Of a DNA stretch of 64,000 nucleotides, positions 1-9,581 are shown piece by piece. The position numbers and the translations under genes are program-made. The first letter of the stretch is position 1, and every line of letters starts with the position of its first letter. The notes under the pieces are model-generated. The model was not told where the DNA came from. It made no database searches and saw only the letters and a list, made by a program, of their open reading frames with translations. Source of the DNA: an uncultured Coriobacteriales bacterium (GTDB lineage: Bacteria > Actinomycetota > Coriobacteriia > Coriobacteriales > UMGS124); assembly GCA_934654475.1 (NCBI GenBank), contig CAKUFZ010000003.1, positions 59,125 to 123,124 of the forward strand. The letters are read 5' to 3'.

Positions 1-258
1 CATCTTCATGGGAGCGCCGGTGTCGACAGCCTCAACGCCGCGCTGCAGGCCGTCGGTGGACGACATAGCAACGGTACGGACGATGCCGCCCGGGCGGTGA
101 GTCTCGACCTCGAGGACAGTGTGGATGTGGCCGACGGGGGTGTCCGCGTCAACCGTAAGGGCGTTGTAGATCGCCGGCATGCTGCCTTCGTCGAACTCGA
201 CGTCGACGACAGGGCCGATGATGCGGACGATGCGCCCGATGTTCTTGGTATCGCTCAT
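1..258 (-). CDS. atpD: ATP synthase F1 subunit beta, N-terminal part (cut by window edge)
   Basis: This is the first 86 codons of the catalytic beta subunit; the gene runs off the window at base 1. The translation opens MSDTKNIGRIVRIIGPVVDV, the usual N-terminal beta-barrel start, and continues into the strongly conserved segment VRTVAMSSTDGLQRGVEAVD. The Walker A region lies outside the window. The ATG is preceded by AAGGAAG at a suitable distance, and the gene starts only 3 nt after the gamma stop codon, as expected for the last large F1 gene of one operon. The assignment is secure; the rest of the gene cannot be judged. Confidence 0.95.
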   Translation of the reverse strand, partial: MSDTKNIGRIVRIIGPVVDVEFDEGSMPAIYNALTVDADTPVGHIHTVLEVETHRPGGIVRTVAMSSTDGLQRGVEAVDTGAPMKM

Positions 259-261
259 CGT

Positions 262-1143
262 CTATTCTTCCTTCTTCTGAGCCGCGGCGCCAGCGACGAT
301 CTCGGTGATCTCAGTAGTAATGGCGCCCTGGCGAGCACGGTTGTACTGACGCTGCAGGGTATTGATGATCTCGGTCGCGTTATCCGTGGCCGACTTCATT
401 GCCTTACGGCGGGCACCCTGCTCGCCTGCGGCCGAGTCGATCAGGGCATGGTAGACCATCGTCTCAACGTATGCCGGAAGAAGCTTGCCCAAGACCGCTG
501 CCTCATCGGGCTCAAAGTCAAAGGTAGCCTCAGCATCAGATGCACCGTTGGAGACGTTGCTCACGTCCACGGGCAGGAGCTGCTCGCAACGCAGGTCCTG
601 GTCGGCGGCGTTACGCATGTGGTTGTAGTACACCAGCACCTCGTCCACCTGACCAGTGGCGTACTTGTCGCGCACGTAGGAAGCGATGCGGCTGGCCTCC
701 TCGAAGGTGGGGTCTGCGGACAAGCCCGCAAACTTCATCTCGGCGGAGACACCACGGTACCCGAAGTAACCGATGGCCTTCTTGCCACAGAGGATGTAGC
801 TCGTCTCAATGCCCTGAGCGGCATAGGCGTGAGCCTGCTTCTCAGCAGCACGGAGAACCTGGGTGTTGAAGGCGCCTGCAAGGCCACGGTCGGAAGTGAC
901 CACGACGAACAGAACGTTCTTCTTCTCAGGATGAGCCTCAAGAAGAGGATGCGAAGCCTCGCCGGCTTTGCCGGCGAGGTTTCCAAGCATCTCCAACATT
1001 GCCTCGGAGTACGGGGTCGCCGCCACGACACGTTCAGACGCCTTGCGGATCTTTGCCGTAGCCACCATTTCCATGGTGCGGGTGATCTGCTTGGTGGACT
1101 TGACAGAAGTGATGCGCTTCTTCATGTCGCGGAGGTTGGCCAT
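262..1143 (-). CDS. atpG: ATP synthase F1 subunit gamma
   Basis: This 293-residue protein is the central rotor shaft of the F1 motor. It begins MANLRDMKKRITSVKSTKQI, the conserved N-terminal helix that enters the alpha3beta3 core. It ends with the matching C-terminal helix (NRARQGAITTEITEIVAGAA, near residues 265-285), so both halves of the coiled coil are present and the length is normal. It lies between atpA (2 nt upstream) and atpD (3 nt downstream), so it must be co-transcribed with them. Nothing unusual is seen. Confidence 0.97.
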   Translation of the reverse strand: MANLRDMKKRITSVKSTKQITRTMEMVATAKIRKASERVVAATPYSEAMLEMLGNLAGKAGEASHPLLEAHPEKKNVLFVVVTSDRGLAGAFNTQVLRAAEKQAHAYAAQGIETSYILCGKKAIGYFGYRGVSAEMKFAGLSADPTFEEASRIASYVRDKYATGQVDEVLVYYNHMRNAADQDLRCEQLLPVDVSNVSNGASDAEATFDFEPDEAAVLGKLLPAYVETMVYHALIDSAAGEQGARRKAMKSATDNATEIINTLQRQYNRARQGAITTEITEIVAGAAAQKKEE

Positions 1144-1145
1144 GG

Positions 1146-2717
1146 TTACACCTGGCTTTCAGCGACGAACTGCTCGTGGTAAGCCTTGATGGCCTCAGCC
1201 ATCTTAGCCTGGAGCTCGTCGGACACCTTGCCGGCCTTGATCTGAGCGTTGAACTCAGGATGGGTGGCATGGATGTTCTGAAGCAGACCATCGCGGAAAG
1301 GCACAACCTGCTCAAGCTGGAGGTCGTCGGTGTAGCCCTTGGTGCCCGCAAAGATGGCGATAACCTGATCGGCAACGTCCATGGGGTTGTAACGAGGCTG
1401 CTTGAGCAGCTCGTACATACGCGAACCACGGGTCAGCTGATCCTGGGTAGCCTTGTCCAGGTCGCTGCCGAACTGCGTGAAGGCCTTGAGCTCGTCGTAA
1501 GCGGCAAGGTCCAGACGCAGGTTGCCGGCGAACTGCTTCATCGACTTGATCTGAGCCGAACCACCAACGCGGGACACCGAAATGCCCACGTCAACGGCGG
1601 GACGCTGGCCCTGGAAGAACAGGTCGGTCTGCAGGTAAATCTGACCGTCGGTAATCGAAATCACGTTGGTCGGAATGTATGCAGAAACGTCGCCAGCCTG
1701 GGTCTCGATGACGGGCAGAGCCGTGAGCGAACCGGAGCCGTTCTCCTCGTTCAGCTTAACGGCGCGCTCGAGCAGACGCGAGTGCAGGTAGAAGACGTCG
1801 CCAGGGTAAGCCTCGCGTCCCGGGGGACGGTCGAGCGTCAGCGACATCTGACGGTAAGCAACAGCCTGCTTGGACAGGTCGTCGTACACGCACAGGACGT
1901 GGCCGCCGGGGTTGTCCTTACCAGCAGGCTTGCCGTCCTTGCCGTTGTACATGAAGTACTCGCCGATTGCAGCACCAGCCATGGGGGCGATGAACTGCAG
2001 CGGGGCGGCGTCGGAAGCAGAAGCGGAAACGATGATGGAGTACTCGAGAGCGCCATGCTTCTCGAGCGTCTCACGAATTGCGGCGACCGTCGAGGCCTTC
2101 TGGCCAACGGCGACGTAGACGCAAATCATGTTCTCGTTCTTCTGGTTGATGATCGTGTCGATGCCGACAGCGGTCTTACCAGTCTTACGGTCGCCAATGA
2201 TGAGCTCGCGCTGGCCGCGGCCAATCGGGATCATCGCGTCGATAGCGAGCAGGCCGGTCTGAACGGGCTCGCAAACACCCTTACGGGCCATAACGCCGGG
2301 AGCCTTGAACTCGATGGGGCGATAGCCCTCGACCTCAATGGGGCCCATACCGTCGATAGGCTCGCCAAGCGGGTTGACGACGCGGCCGAGCATGGCACGG
2401 GAGACAGGGATCTCAAGGATGCGGCCGGTCGTGTGGACCTCGTCGCCTTCCTTAATAACAGCGACGTCGCCCAGAAGAACGGCGCCAACCTCATCCTCTT
2501 CCAGGTTCTGGGAAAGGCCGTAGACCTTCTTGCCAGTGCTGGCGCTCACGAACTCGAGGAGCTCGCCGGCCATAGCGTCCTGCAGACCCTCAATACGGGC
2601 GATGCCGTCGCCGACCTGGATAACCGTACCAACCTCACGCGTATCAACCGTGGTGTTCAGCGAATCGAGCTGCTTCTTAAGGGCAGCCTCGATGTTCGCA
2701 GCGGTAATTTCCGCCAT
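1146..2717 (-). CDS. atpA: ATP synthase F1 subunit alpha
   Basis: This 523-residue protein is the regulatory, non-catalytic nucleotide-binding subunit of F1. The Walker A motif GDRKTGKT is at residues 175-182; the K in place of the E. coli Q is typical of actinobacterial alpha subunits such as those of Mycobacterium. The signature [17 protein letters not shown] is near residue 375. The start ATG shares one base with the TAA stop of atpH (TAATG), which implies translational coupling. Length and domain order are standard. Confidence 0.97.
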   Translation of the reverse strand: MAEITAANIEAALKKQLDSLNTTVDTREVGTVIQVGDGIARIEGLQDAMAGELLEFVSASTGKKVYGLSQNLEEDEVGAVLLGDVAVIKEGDEVHTTGRILEIPVSRAMLGRVVNPLGEPIDGMGPIEVEGYRPIEFKAPGVMARKGVCEPVQTGLLAIDAMIPIGRGQRELIIGDRKTGKTAVGIDTIINQKNENMICVYVAVGQKASTVAAIRETLEKHGALEYSIIVSASASDAAPLQFIAPMAGAAIGEYFMYNGKDGKPAGKDNPGGHVLCVYDDLSKQAVAYRQMSLTLDRPPGREAYPGDVFYLHSRLLERAVKLNEENGSGSLTALPVIETQAGDVSAYIPTNVISITDGQIYLQTDLFFQGQRPAVDVGISVSRVGGSAQIKSMKQFAGNLRLDLAAYDELKAFTQFGSDLDKATQDQLTRGSRMYELLKQPRYNPMDVADQVIAIFAGTKGYTDDLQLEQVVPFRDGLLQNIHATHPEFNAQIKAGKVSDELQAKMAEAIKAYHEQFVAESQV

Positions 2718-3286
2718 TACTCTTCACCTCCGGTAGATGCGGTCTTGAGCACCTGGCGAGCATGGTTGAGCTGCGTCTTGACGCTAGCGTCCATACGCTT
2801 GCCGTGGGTGCTGATGATGAAGCCTCCCAGAATCGAGGCGTCGACGCTCTCGTTGAGGCGGACGCCATGACCAAGGTCGGCCGAAAGCTTCTTGCTGATA
2901 ACGTCACGCAGATGGTCGTCGAGCGGCACGGCCGTGGTGACATCCACGACCACCATGTCGAGGGCCTTCTCCGCAGCCGCCTCATAAGCGACGGCAACAC
3001 GGCCAAGGAGCTTCATGTCGCCGCGTTCGGCCATGACGGCCACGACGCTGACGACCTCCGGGGCAAACCCAGAGAAAGCATCCTTGACGAATGCCGACTT
3101 GTTCTCTGCAGGAACATTGGGGTTCTGCAGGAACTCACGCACCTGGGAAGACTTGACGACAGCGACACGGACGTTCTTGATGTCCTCGATGTCCTCGAAG
3201 ACACGGTCCGCCACCTGCGCAGCCTCAAGGAGGCACTGGGCGTAGGTTGCTACCTCTTGCTTGACCAGAATGCGCTTAGTTGGCAT
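2717..3286 (-). CDS. atpH: ATP synthase F1 subunit delta
   Basis: This 189-residue protein is the OSCP/delta stalk subunit that joins F1 to the peripheral b stalk. It has the usual all-helical N-terminal domain (from [20 protein letters not shown]) and the conserved C-terminal region ([20 protein letters not shown]). I chose the ATG at 3286, which overlaps the end of atpF by 11 nt. A GTG three codons upstream (3295) is also possible, since neither has a strong ribosome binding site. Position between b and alpha is standard. Confidence 0.93.
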   Translation of the reverse strand: MPTKRILVKQEVATYAQCLLEAAQVADRVFEDIEDIKNVRVAVVKSSQVREFLQNPNVPAENKSAFVKDAFSGFAPEVVSVVAVMAERGDMKLLGRVAVAYEAAAEKALDMVVVDVTTAVPLDDHLRDVISKKLSADLGHGVRLNESVDASILGGFIISTHGKRMDASVKTQLNHARQVLKTASTGGEE

Positions 3287-3875
3287 CGAGAGCACCCGCT
3301 TCCGCGACGTACTTCTCGATCAACTTGCGCTGATCGGCGTCAGACAGACCCTCACCGATGAAACGACCGGCAACGGCAACAGAGAGATCCGCGACAGAAG
3401 ACTGCAGGTCGGCAATAGCGGCCAGCTTCTCCTTCTCGATGGACTTCTTAGCCTTAGCGATCATCTCGTCAGCCTGAGCCTGAGCCTGAGCCGTGATGTC
3501 AGCCTTGACCTGCTCACCAGCGCGACGGGCCTCGTCGACAATGCCGGCAGCCTCGCGACGAGCGTCAGCGAGCTGCTTCTTGTACTCCTCGAGGGAGCGC
3601 TGGGCTTCGATCTTGGCAGCCTCAGCCTCGTCGAGGTTGTTCTTGATGGTCTCCTGACGCTTGTCGAGCATGCCGACAATCATCGGCCAAGCGAACTTGG
3701 CAAGAACCACCCAGATAACCAGGAAGGCAATGAGGGCAGGAATGAACTCAGAAAGGTTGGGGATCAGGATGCCGATACCCAGATCAGAGTTTTCCTCTGC
3801 AAGAGCGAGCGAGGGGGCAGCCAGGGCAACGGCACCGGCAGCGAGTGCCGCAGCGCCGTTTTTGCAATTGCTCAT
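3276..3875 (-). CDS. atpF: ATP synthase Fo subunit b (peripheral stalk)
   Basis: This 199-residue protein forms the peripheral stator stalk. It has one membrane helix (about residues 35-55, FIPALIAFLVIWVVLAKFAW) followed by a long charged coiled coil. The ATG at 3875 is preceded by GGAGGTGA; an upstream in-frame ATG at 3911 has no such site. Unusually, the membrane helix is preceded by about 25 residues that look like a cleavable signal sequence (Ala-rich core ending ALAEE). N-terminal extensions of this type occur in some Gram-positive b subunits, but whether this one is processed is inference. Confidence 0.95.
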   Translation of the reverse strand: MSNCKNGAAALAAGAVALAAPSLALAEENSDLGIGILIPNLSEFIPALIAFLVIWVVLAKFAWPMIVGMLDKRQETIKNNLDEAEAAKIEAQRSLEEYKKQLADARREAAGIVDEARRAGEQVKADITAQAQAQADEMIAKAKKSIEKEKLAAIADLQSSVADLSVAVAGRFIGEGLSDADQRKLIEKYVAEAGALDAN

Positions 3876-3928
3876 TGACTCACCTCCATCGTGTTTCGAA
3901 GTTTCCGACATTCAGGTAAAAGAATTAC

Positions 3929-4120
3929 TTACTTAATGAGGGCAACAACGAAGCCGATGAGTGCAAGAGCCTCGACGAAGGCGGCGCCCAGAATGAAGAC
4001 GGTGAACAGACGACCCTGAACCTCGGGCTGGCGAGCCATACCAGTGGCAGCGCCGTAAGCAGCCAGACCAATGCCGAGGCCGGCACCGATAACACCGAGA
4101 CCATAACCGATAACGCCCAT
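3929..4120 (-). CDS. atpE: ATP synthase Fo subunit c (rotor ring proteolipid)
   Basis: This 63-residue two-helix hairpin forms the rotor ring. Helix 1 is the glycine-rich run GVIGAGLGIGLAAYG; the polar loop is ARQPE (residues 29-33). Helix 2 carries the ion-binding carboxylate Glu50 in AAFVEALAL. No Gln in helix 1 or Ser/Thr beside the Glu suggests Na+ binding, so protons are the likely coupling ion (inference from known c-subunit motifs). It is short for the family (usually 70-90) because the residues before helix 1 are missing. The ATG has a strong AGGAGG site 6 nt upstream, so the short form is probably real. Confidence 0.95.
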   Translation of the reverse strand: MGVIGYGLGVIGAGLGIGLAAYGAATGMARQPEVQGRLFTVFILGAAFVEALALIGFVVALIK

Positions 4121-4141
4121 GATTCCTCCTAAAAGGACGGC

Positions 4142-4162
4142 CGCCCAGCCCTATGCTGGGCG
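4142..4162 (-). other. Hairpin in the atpB-atpE intergenic gap
   Basis: An 8-bp perfect inverted repeat (CGCCCAGC and GCTGGGCG) with a 5-nt loop lies 22 nt upstream of atpE in the 147-nt gap after atpB. It has no T-run, so it is not a canonical terminator. It could protect or process the mRNA so that the c subunit, needed in many copies per enzyme, is made in excess. That role is inference. Confidence 0.45.
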
Positions 4163-4267
4163 AATACCTACAGAAAACACTCCTATGTCATCGGCTGCGT
4201 TTTACAACCGAAGTGACCAACCAAACCGGCGCGATGCCGGGCAGAACAGTGAACCTTGAGTCGAGGC

Positions 4268-5053
4268 TTAGTGCTCGGACTCGGCGAGCTGCACGTACAC
4301 GGCAGAAAGAACCGTGAAGACGTAGGCCTGGATGACGGCCACGACGAGCTCGATGGCGTAGACAACCGTGAGGATGGCAATCCACACGATGCTTGCCAGA
4401 CCAACGGGGTTGCCGGCGCTGATGAGCACGCCGAAGAAGCTGCTCGTCAGGATCGCGAAGGCCGCAAGGCAGATGTGGCCGGCGAACATGTTGGCGAAGA
4501 GTCGGACGGCCAGGGTGATGAGGCGCAGAATCGTGGAGAAGGCCTCGATGACGCCGACCAGAACGTTGATCGGGAAGGCGACGCCGGCAGGAGCAAGGGA
4601 CTTAATGTAGCCCAGAGCACCCATGTGCTTCACTGCGACGCGGATGAAATACACAAAGGAGCACAGAGCGAGTGCAAAGGTGACGCCGATGGTGCCCGTA
4701 CCAGGCTTGCAGCCGGGAATGACACCGACGATGTCATTGAAAAGGATGAAGAAGAAAATGGTGAGCAGGAAGGGGCCATGCTTGTCGGCCGTCTTGCCCA
4801 GGTTGCCCTTGAGAATGTCCTGACGAACATACTCAACCACGTACTCAACACCGTTCACAAAGCGGCCACGGGGGACCAGCGACAGACGGCCCCTGGCTGC
4901 AAAGAGCACAACCAGCATAAGAACGATGGCGACGCACATCCAGAAGATGTACTGGGTCAGGCCGGCCTGGCCGCCGCCCACAATGAAGCGTGGGAGGAAC
5001 TCATGAACGACCTCGTTGATTTCCTCACTGATGCTCGCGAGTAACTCTTCCAT
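4268..5053 (-). CDS. atpB: ATP synthase Fo subunit a (proton channel)
   Basis: This 261-residue integral membrane protein holds the proton half-channels beside the c ring. The essential Arg is in LAVRLFANMFAGH, near residue 185, and the last helices (ELVVAVIQAYVFTVLSAVY) match the family end. Five to six hydrophobic helices are visible. The ATG at 5053 follows GAGGAG at proper spacing. It is the first canonical subunit gene of the operon, behind a small membrane protein gene that ends 18 nt upstream. Confidence 0.96.
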   Translation of the reverse strand: MEELLASISEEINEVVHEFLPRFIVGGGQAGLTQYIFWMCVAIVLMLVVLFAARGRLSLVPRGRFVNGVEYVVEYVRQDILKGNLGKTADKHGPFLLTIFFFILFNDIVGVIPGCKPGTGTIGVTFALALCSFVYFIRVAVKHMGALGYIKSLAPAGVAFPINVLVGVIEAFSTILRLITLAVRLFANMFAGHICLAAFAILTSSFFGVLISAGNPVGLASIVWIAILTVVYAIELVVAVIQAYVFTVLSAVYVQLAESEH

Positions 5054-5071
5054 CTATATCTCCTCACACGT

Positions 5072-5344
5072 CTACGGACGAGGTTTGCGACCGTATAGGA
5101 CGACACTTACAACAGTCGCAGCAAGGAACGCCGCAACCAGCACGCACGCGAAAAGGAAGAGCTCCTCGCGTATCGCGACGTAGGCTACCAGTACCGACAC
5201 GGCAATGACAACCACAGAAACGCAAGCGGCACCTACGAGCCGAAGAATGGAGCCGTCGCGCTTCTTTTTCGACACCGCCAGGCCAACGGCATAAGGAGCC
5301 GAACTCGCCACGCCTGCCAACAGTGCACAGATGACGACAACCAT
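5072..5344 (-). CDS. Small three-helix membrane protein, AtpI-like position
   Basis: This 90-residue protein has about three hydrophobic segments, separated by a basic loop (SKKKRDGS) and ending GRKPRP. It lies directly upstream of atpB, the place usually taken by atpI or atpZ, which assist c-ring assembly or ion supply. I cannot recognise a family from sequence alone, so the AtpI-like role rests on position. The ATG at 5344 has GGTGGAG 6 nt upstream; a TTG at 5359 is open in frame but lacks a site. It is probably the first gene of the ATP synthase operon. Confidence 0.7.
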   Translation of the reverse strand: MVVVICALLAGVASSAPYAVGLAVSKKKRDGSILRLVGAACVSVVVIAVSVLVAYVAIREELFLFACVLVAAFLAATVVSVVLYGRKPRP

Positions 5345-5398
5345 CGTATGCTCCACCAACCATCACGCCTTTCCGCCGTGCCGAAACGCCAAGGCAGA

Positions 5399-5427
5399 AT
5401 GCTAGCCTCTCTACCGCCTTCAGGCAA
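5399..5427 (-). promoter_or_regulatory. Candidate promoter of the ATP synthase operon
   Basis: On the minus strand, TTGCCT (5427-5422) and TAGCAT (5404-5399) are separated by 17 nt and lie about 55 nt before the first gene of the operon. Each hexamer matches the sigma-70 consensus at 4 of 6 positions or better. This is the best-placed candidate in the gap after the dCMP deaminase gene. Confidence 0.4.
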
Positions 5428-5429
5428 TC

Positions 5430-5469
5430 AAAAAAACGGCAAATTAAGCCATCTTTGAGGTAGTTTGCC
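5430..5469 (-). terminator. Possible terminator after the dCMP deaminase gene
   Basis: GGCAAA and TTTGCC form a 6-bp stem with a 20-nt loop, followed on the minus strand by a run of seven T. It lies 38 nt downstream of the deaminase stop and just before the ATP synthase promoter. The short stem makes it a moderate call. Confidence 0.4.
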
Positions 5470-5507
5470 CGAATTCAACACAAACCGCCGCATGACCCAT
5501 TTCGAGT

Positions 5508-5978
5508 CTATAGGGCCTTATCCTCGTATTTTTCAACAACGACCCCAGCTTCATGCAAAAGGGAGGTTGAAAGTTCGTCCGGGTACGACTCGCGAAACAC
5601 GATTCGCTTGACGCCGGCGTTGATGAGCATCTTGGCGCACTGCACGCACGGGTACGTTGTGCAGTAAAGCGTGGAGCCATCTTGGGCCACGCCGCCGTGA
5701 CGCGCGGCCTGGATGATGGCGTTCTGCTCACCGTGGAGACCTCGGCACAGCTCGTGCTTAGTGCCGCTGGGAATGTTGAGCTCAGTACGCAGACAACCTC
5801 GCGTAAGACAGTGCTCGATACCGCGCGGCACTCCGTTGTATCCCGTTGCAAGAATCCGGTGATCGTTGCTCACAAGGACGGCACCGACGTGGCGGCGCAG
5901 GCACGTGGAGCGCGTGGCCGCAACGTCGGCTATCTGCATGAAGTACTCGTCCCAGCTGGGACGCTTGTCGCACGTCAT
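5508..5978 (-). CDS. dCMP deaminase family protein (ComEB-like)
   Basis: This 156-residue zinc deaminase probably converts dCMP to dUMP for dTTP synthesis. The zinc and catalytic motif is HGEQNAI (residues near 82-88; the family more often has HAEQN), and the two zinc cysteines are in TYPCVQCAK. The insert between residues 50 and 80 holds extra Cys/His ([12 protein letters not shown]), as in dCMP deaminases that bind a second metal. The ATG lies 6 nt after the rpiB stop, so the two genes are co-transcribed. The exact base specificity is inferred from family resemblance. Confidence 0.88.
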   Translation of the reverse strand: MTCDKRPSWDEYFMQIADVAATRSTCLRRHVGAVLVSNDHRILATGYNGVPRGIEHCLTRGCLRTELNIPSGTKHELCRGLHGEQNAIIQAARHGGVAQDGSTLYCTTYPCVQCAKMLINAGVKRIVFRESYPDELSTSLLHEAGVVVEKYEDKAL

Positions 5979-5984
5979 AATGCC

Positions 5985-6533
5985 TTATGCCTTGTCGACG
6001 GGTCCGAGCTTGGCCTCGACGGCCTTGTCGAGGTTCTCGGCAAGCGAGGAGCGCAGCGGCGTGACGTGGGGATGGGCCTTCTCGGCCACCTTGCCGGCAA
6101 GGTCGAGCTCCATGATCTTGGCAACGCGACCCGCATGGCGACCACCCTCGAACTCAGCGACAAGGAAGACCTTGAGGATGCGCTCGTTCTCCTCAAGGGA
6201 GACGAAGCGGCCGGACAGGGCGATGACGTTGCCGTCGTTGTGGCGGCGGAACAGTTCGGCAAACTCGGGGCTCGTGATGCTGGCGGCACGGACGCCGGCA
6301 ACCTTGTCGGCCGCAACCGCCATGCCGATGCCGGTACCGCACACGAGCACGCCCTTGTCAGCCTCGCCTGCGGCGACAGCCTTGCCTACGGCCACGGCGT
6401 AATCGGGATAGTCAACGCGCTCGGCGTTGTCGGGACCCAGGTCGATGACCTCATGGCCCAGCGACTGCAAGAAAGGCACAAGCGCCGCCTTCTGCTCGTA
6501 TCCTGCATGGTCCGAAGCGATGGCAATGCGCAT
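5985..6533 (-). CDS. rpiB: Ribose-5-phosphate isomerase B
   Basis: This enzyme interconverts ribose 5-phosphate and ribulose 5-phosphate in the pentose phosphate pathway. The N-terminus MRIAIASDHAGYEQK and the motif VLVCGTGIGMAVAADKV, with the RpiB active-site Cys, identify the family. GRHAGRVAKI is the conserved C-terminal helix start. The protein has 182 residues, about 30-35 more than usual, because of a charged tail after residue 150. AAGGGAG precedes the ATG. Confidence 0.93.
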   Translation of the reverse strand: MRIAIASDHAGYEQKAALVPFLQSLGHEVIDLGPDNAERVDYPDYAVAVGKAVAAGEADKGVLVCGTGIGMAVAADKVAGVRAASITSPEFAELFRRHNDGNVIALSGRFVSLEENERILKVFLVAEFEGGRHAGRVAKIMELDLAGKVAEKAHPHVTPLRSSLAENLDKAVEAKLGPVDKA

Positions 6534-6644
6534 GGTGTTCTCCCTTTCCTTGGCAACAATAGGCTGAATAACTATAGCGCCCGATACCAGCTTCTGGCTA
6601 CCCCGTCACGCATCCGCAGGGTAACCATAAGGTCGAGGGTCCGA

Positions 6645-7407
<763 letters not shown>

Positions 7408-7415
<8 letters not shown>

Positions 7416-8061
7416 GGTAGTAAGCCAGCTTCTTCTCGACGCGGTTCAGGATGGCGGTAATCACCAGGCAGATGACCCAGTACAGGCCTGCGGAAATGGC
7501 AAACGGAATCATGTTGCGCTGGCTTGCGACCAACGCCTTTGCCTCGGTGAACATCTCGGCGACACCGATGGAGAAGGCAAGCGAGGTGTCCTTGACCAGC
7601 GTGATGATCTCGTTGCCCATGGCAGGCATGATGCGCTTGATGACCTGGGGCAGGATGATGTGGAAAAACGCCTGGCACTTGGAGTAGCCCAGCACCTCAG
7701 CCGCCTCATACTGGCCTTGCGGGATGGACTGGATGCCGCTGCGGTAGATTTCAGCGAAGTAGGCGGCGTAGTTGAGAATGAAGGCGATGACGCACGCCGT
7801 GAACTTAAAGCCCGCGCCCGTCTGGATGTTGAAGACGTAGTAGGGCATGAAGTACACCGCGAACATCTGCAGCATAAGCGGGGTGCCGCGCATGACGGAG
7901 ATATAGAACTGCGCCAGGAGCGCCAGCGGCTTGAACTTGCTCAAGCGCGCGAGGGCCACCGGGATACCCAGCGGTATGGCACCTACAATCGTCAGGGCAA
8001 ATATGGCCATGCTCATGCCGAGACCCTCGACAAGCAGGTTGAACATCGTTGAGATTTCCAC
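7408..8061 (-). CDS. Amino-acid ABC transporter permease (system 1)
   Basis: This 217-residue His/Glu/Gln/Arg/opine-type permease has about five membrane helices. The cytoplasmic coupling loop that contacts the ATPase is visible as AAEVLGYSKCQAFFHIILPQ, and the family segment VMRGTPLMLQMF lies near residue 60. The GTG start at 8061 has GAGGTG about 10 nt upstream. It sits between the binding-protein gene, with a 149-nt gap holding two hairpins, and the ATPase gene. Confidence 0.93.
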
Positions 8062-8111
8062 TGGGCAGCACCTCGCTGTCTATGCGCAGAGCGCACTCCT
8101 GACACAAAGGG

Positions 8112-8143
8112 GCGCCCCCGACCACGCCCATGGCCGGGGACGC
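8112..8143 (-). other. Hairpin 2 after binding-protein gene (system 1)
   Basis: A 9-bp stem with one wobble pair (GCGTCCCCG and CGGGGGCGC) lies in the gap between the binding-protein and permease genes. With the adjacent hairpin at 8164-8187 it probably stabilises or attenuates the operon mRNA so that binding protein is made in excess over permease. This is common in ABC importer operons; here it is inferred. Confidence 0.5.
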
Positions 8144-8163
8144 CGTGATAATGTGAAGCATAC

Positions 8164-8187
8164 CGCACCCGGCAGGCGCCGGATGCG
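8164..8187 (-). other. Hairpin 1 after binding-protein gene (system 1)
   Basis: CGCATCCGGC and GCCGGGTGCG form a 10-bp stem with one G-T pair and a 4-nt loop, 23 nt after the binding-protein stop codon. There is no T-run, so partial termination or 3'-end protection is more likely than full termination. Confidence 0.5.
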
Positions 8188-8210
8188 AGAACAATCGTCT
8201 TGCAGGGGCC

Positions 8211-9356
8211 TTACTTCGCCTGGGCCAGGCAGTCCTCGACGGCCGTGAAGATGGCCTTGGAGGTGACGGTGGCGCCGGAGACGGCGTCGACGCCCTCCGT
8301 GCCGCCGGCCTCGACGATCTTGGCGGGGAGCTGCTCGATGGCCTTGGAGCCGATGCCCTGGGTCTCGGAGTTGTCGCCGACCTTGACCTCGGCGACCTTG
8401 CCGCCCTCGACCTTGACGGTCACGGGCACCTTGCCGCCGATGCCCTTGCCCTCGGCGGTGTAGTCGCCGTCCTTGAGGCCGACAGCCTCGGCGCCGCCGG
8501 CGGCCTTCTCGTCCTTGCCAAGGCACCAAGCGGTGAAGTCAACGCCCTGGTCGGCGTACTTCTTGCAGAGCTCCTCGACGGTGCCGTCCTCGGCGAGAGC
8601 CTTGAGGTCCTCCTCGACCTTGGCGGCAAGGGCCTCGTTGCCCTTAGCGAAGCCCACGGCGTAGTGCTCGGAGTTCAGGTACTCGGGAAGAATGGTGAAC
8701 TGGTCGGCCTTGTCGCCAATCTGGAAGACGGCGACGGGGTAATCGAGCGCGACGGCGTCGTACTCGCCCATCGACAGGCTCATGAAGGCGGTGTTGTAGT
8801 CGGGAAGAGTCTCGAGCTTGGCGAAAGAGGCGCCCAGCTCAGCCTGGTCGCCGCCCTCGGACAGAAGGTTCAGGGCTGCGGAGTCGGCCTGCGTGACGAC
8901 GTTCTTGCCAGCGAGGTCGGCAAGCTTGGCAATACCGGAATCGGCCTTCACAACGACAACCTGGCGGTTCTCCATGTACGGGGCGGTGAAGGCGTAGTCG
9001 TCCTCGCGGCCCTCAATGGTGAAGCCGTTCCAGATGCAGGTGATCTGGCCGGAGTTGAGCAGGGCATCCTTGGCGTCCCAGGCGATGGGCTCGTACTTGA
9101 CCTCCCAGCCCTCCTTCTCGCAGACGGCGGCGGCAAGGTCAAGGTCGAAGCCGGTGTAGCTGCCGTCATCGCCCACATAGCCGTAAGGCGGGAAGTCCTG
9201 GTCGAAACCAACGATGAAGGGGCCGTCGAGCTTGACTTCGGCGGCCTCTTCCTTCTTATCTTCAGCAAAAGCCAGGCCTGCGCCGAACGCAGTCATGGCG
9301 CACAGGGCGGCGGCGGAAACAGCGAACTGGCGACGGGTCATACCGGACTTGAACAT
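8211..9356 (-). CDS. Tat-type amino-acid-binding protein with C-terminal FMN-binding domain (system 1)
   Basis: This 381-residue exported protein has three parts. A twin-arginine leader (TRRQF at residues 8-12, hydrophobic core, AFAED cleavage region) is followed by a family-3 solute-binding domain (about 40-285, FDQDFPPYGYVGDDGSYTGF near the start). A linker leads to an FMN_bind domain (about 295-381). That domain ends with DAVSGATVTS, the NqrC/RnfG-type motif in which ApbE attaches FMN to the Thr of GAT (Thr363). The fusion implies a redox-active or flavin-tethered importer on the outer face of the membrane. The ligand is not predictable, and flavinylation is inference. AGAGGA precedes the ATG. 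Confidence 0.88.
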   Translation of the reverse strand: MFKSGMTRRQFAVSAAALCAMTAFGAGLAFAEDKKEEAAEVKLDGPFIVGFDQDFPPYGYVGDDGSYTGFDLDLAAAVCEKEGWEVKYEPIAWDAKDALLNSGQITCIWNGFTIEGREDDYAFTAPYMENRQVVVVKADSGIAKLADLAGKNVVTQADSAALNLLSEGGDQAELGASFAKLETLPDYNTAFMSLSMGEYDAVALDYPVAVFQIGDKADQFTILPEYLNSEHYAVGFAKGNEALAAKVEEDLKALAEDGTVEELCKKYADQGVDFTAWCLGKDEKAAGGAEAVGLKDGDYTAEGKGIGGKVPVTVKVEGGKVAEVKVGDNSETQGIGSKAIEQLPAKIVEAGGTEGVDAVSGATVTSKAIFTAVEDCLAQAK

Positions 9357-9430
9357 GTGACCATCCTCTCGACGGCTTCAAGCGTGTCCGCGCCGAAGCA
9401 CTTTAGTTTGGTGGAGTACACCATAACGCA

Positions 9431-9444
9431 AAACGGTGGCGTTT
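9431..9444. promoter_or_regulatory. Inverted repeat in the divergent promoter region
   Basis: AAACG-GTGG-CGTTT is a perfect short inverted repeat in the 225-nt gap between the two divergent binding-protein genes. A second, imperfect repeat lies at about 9496-9526. Either could be a shared operator; the sequence gives no regulator identity. Confidence 0.3.
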
Positions 9445-9530
9445 AATACGCTGGAGTGAAAAATTTCGGCTTTCGTCCGCATAAATCCCCGTTTGCGCAC
9501 TTTTCGTACATATCGGAAACGTGCGAGGGA

Positions 9531-9536
9531 TATAGT
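9531..9536 (+). promoter_or_regulatory. Candidate -10 box of importer operon 2
   Basis: TATAGT lies 45 nt upstream of the plus-strand binding-protein ATG. The matching -35 region is weak, so activation by a regulator is possible. Confidence 0.4.
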
Positions 9537-9581
9537 GTTTCCGTAGCACGTCGCAATTTGTCAACCTAAGGAGATATCGCC

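Noticed and set aside
1176..2870. A 564-codon open frame on the plus strand
   Set aside because: It is the mirror frame of atpA and atpH, with no start signal and no recognisable domain.
4183..4404. Additional small gene overlapping the end of atpB
   Set aside because: The frame overlaps the conserved atpB C-terminus, has no ribosome site and encodes a Ser/Pro/Arg-rich sequence typical of a shadow frame.
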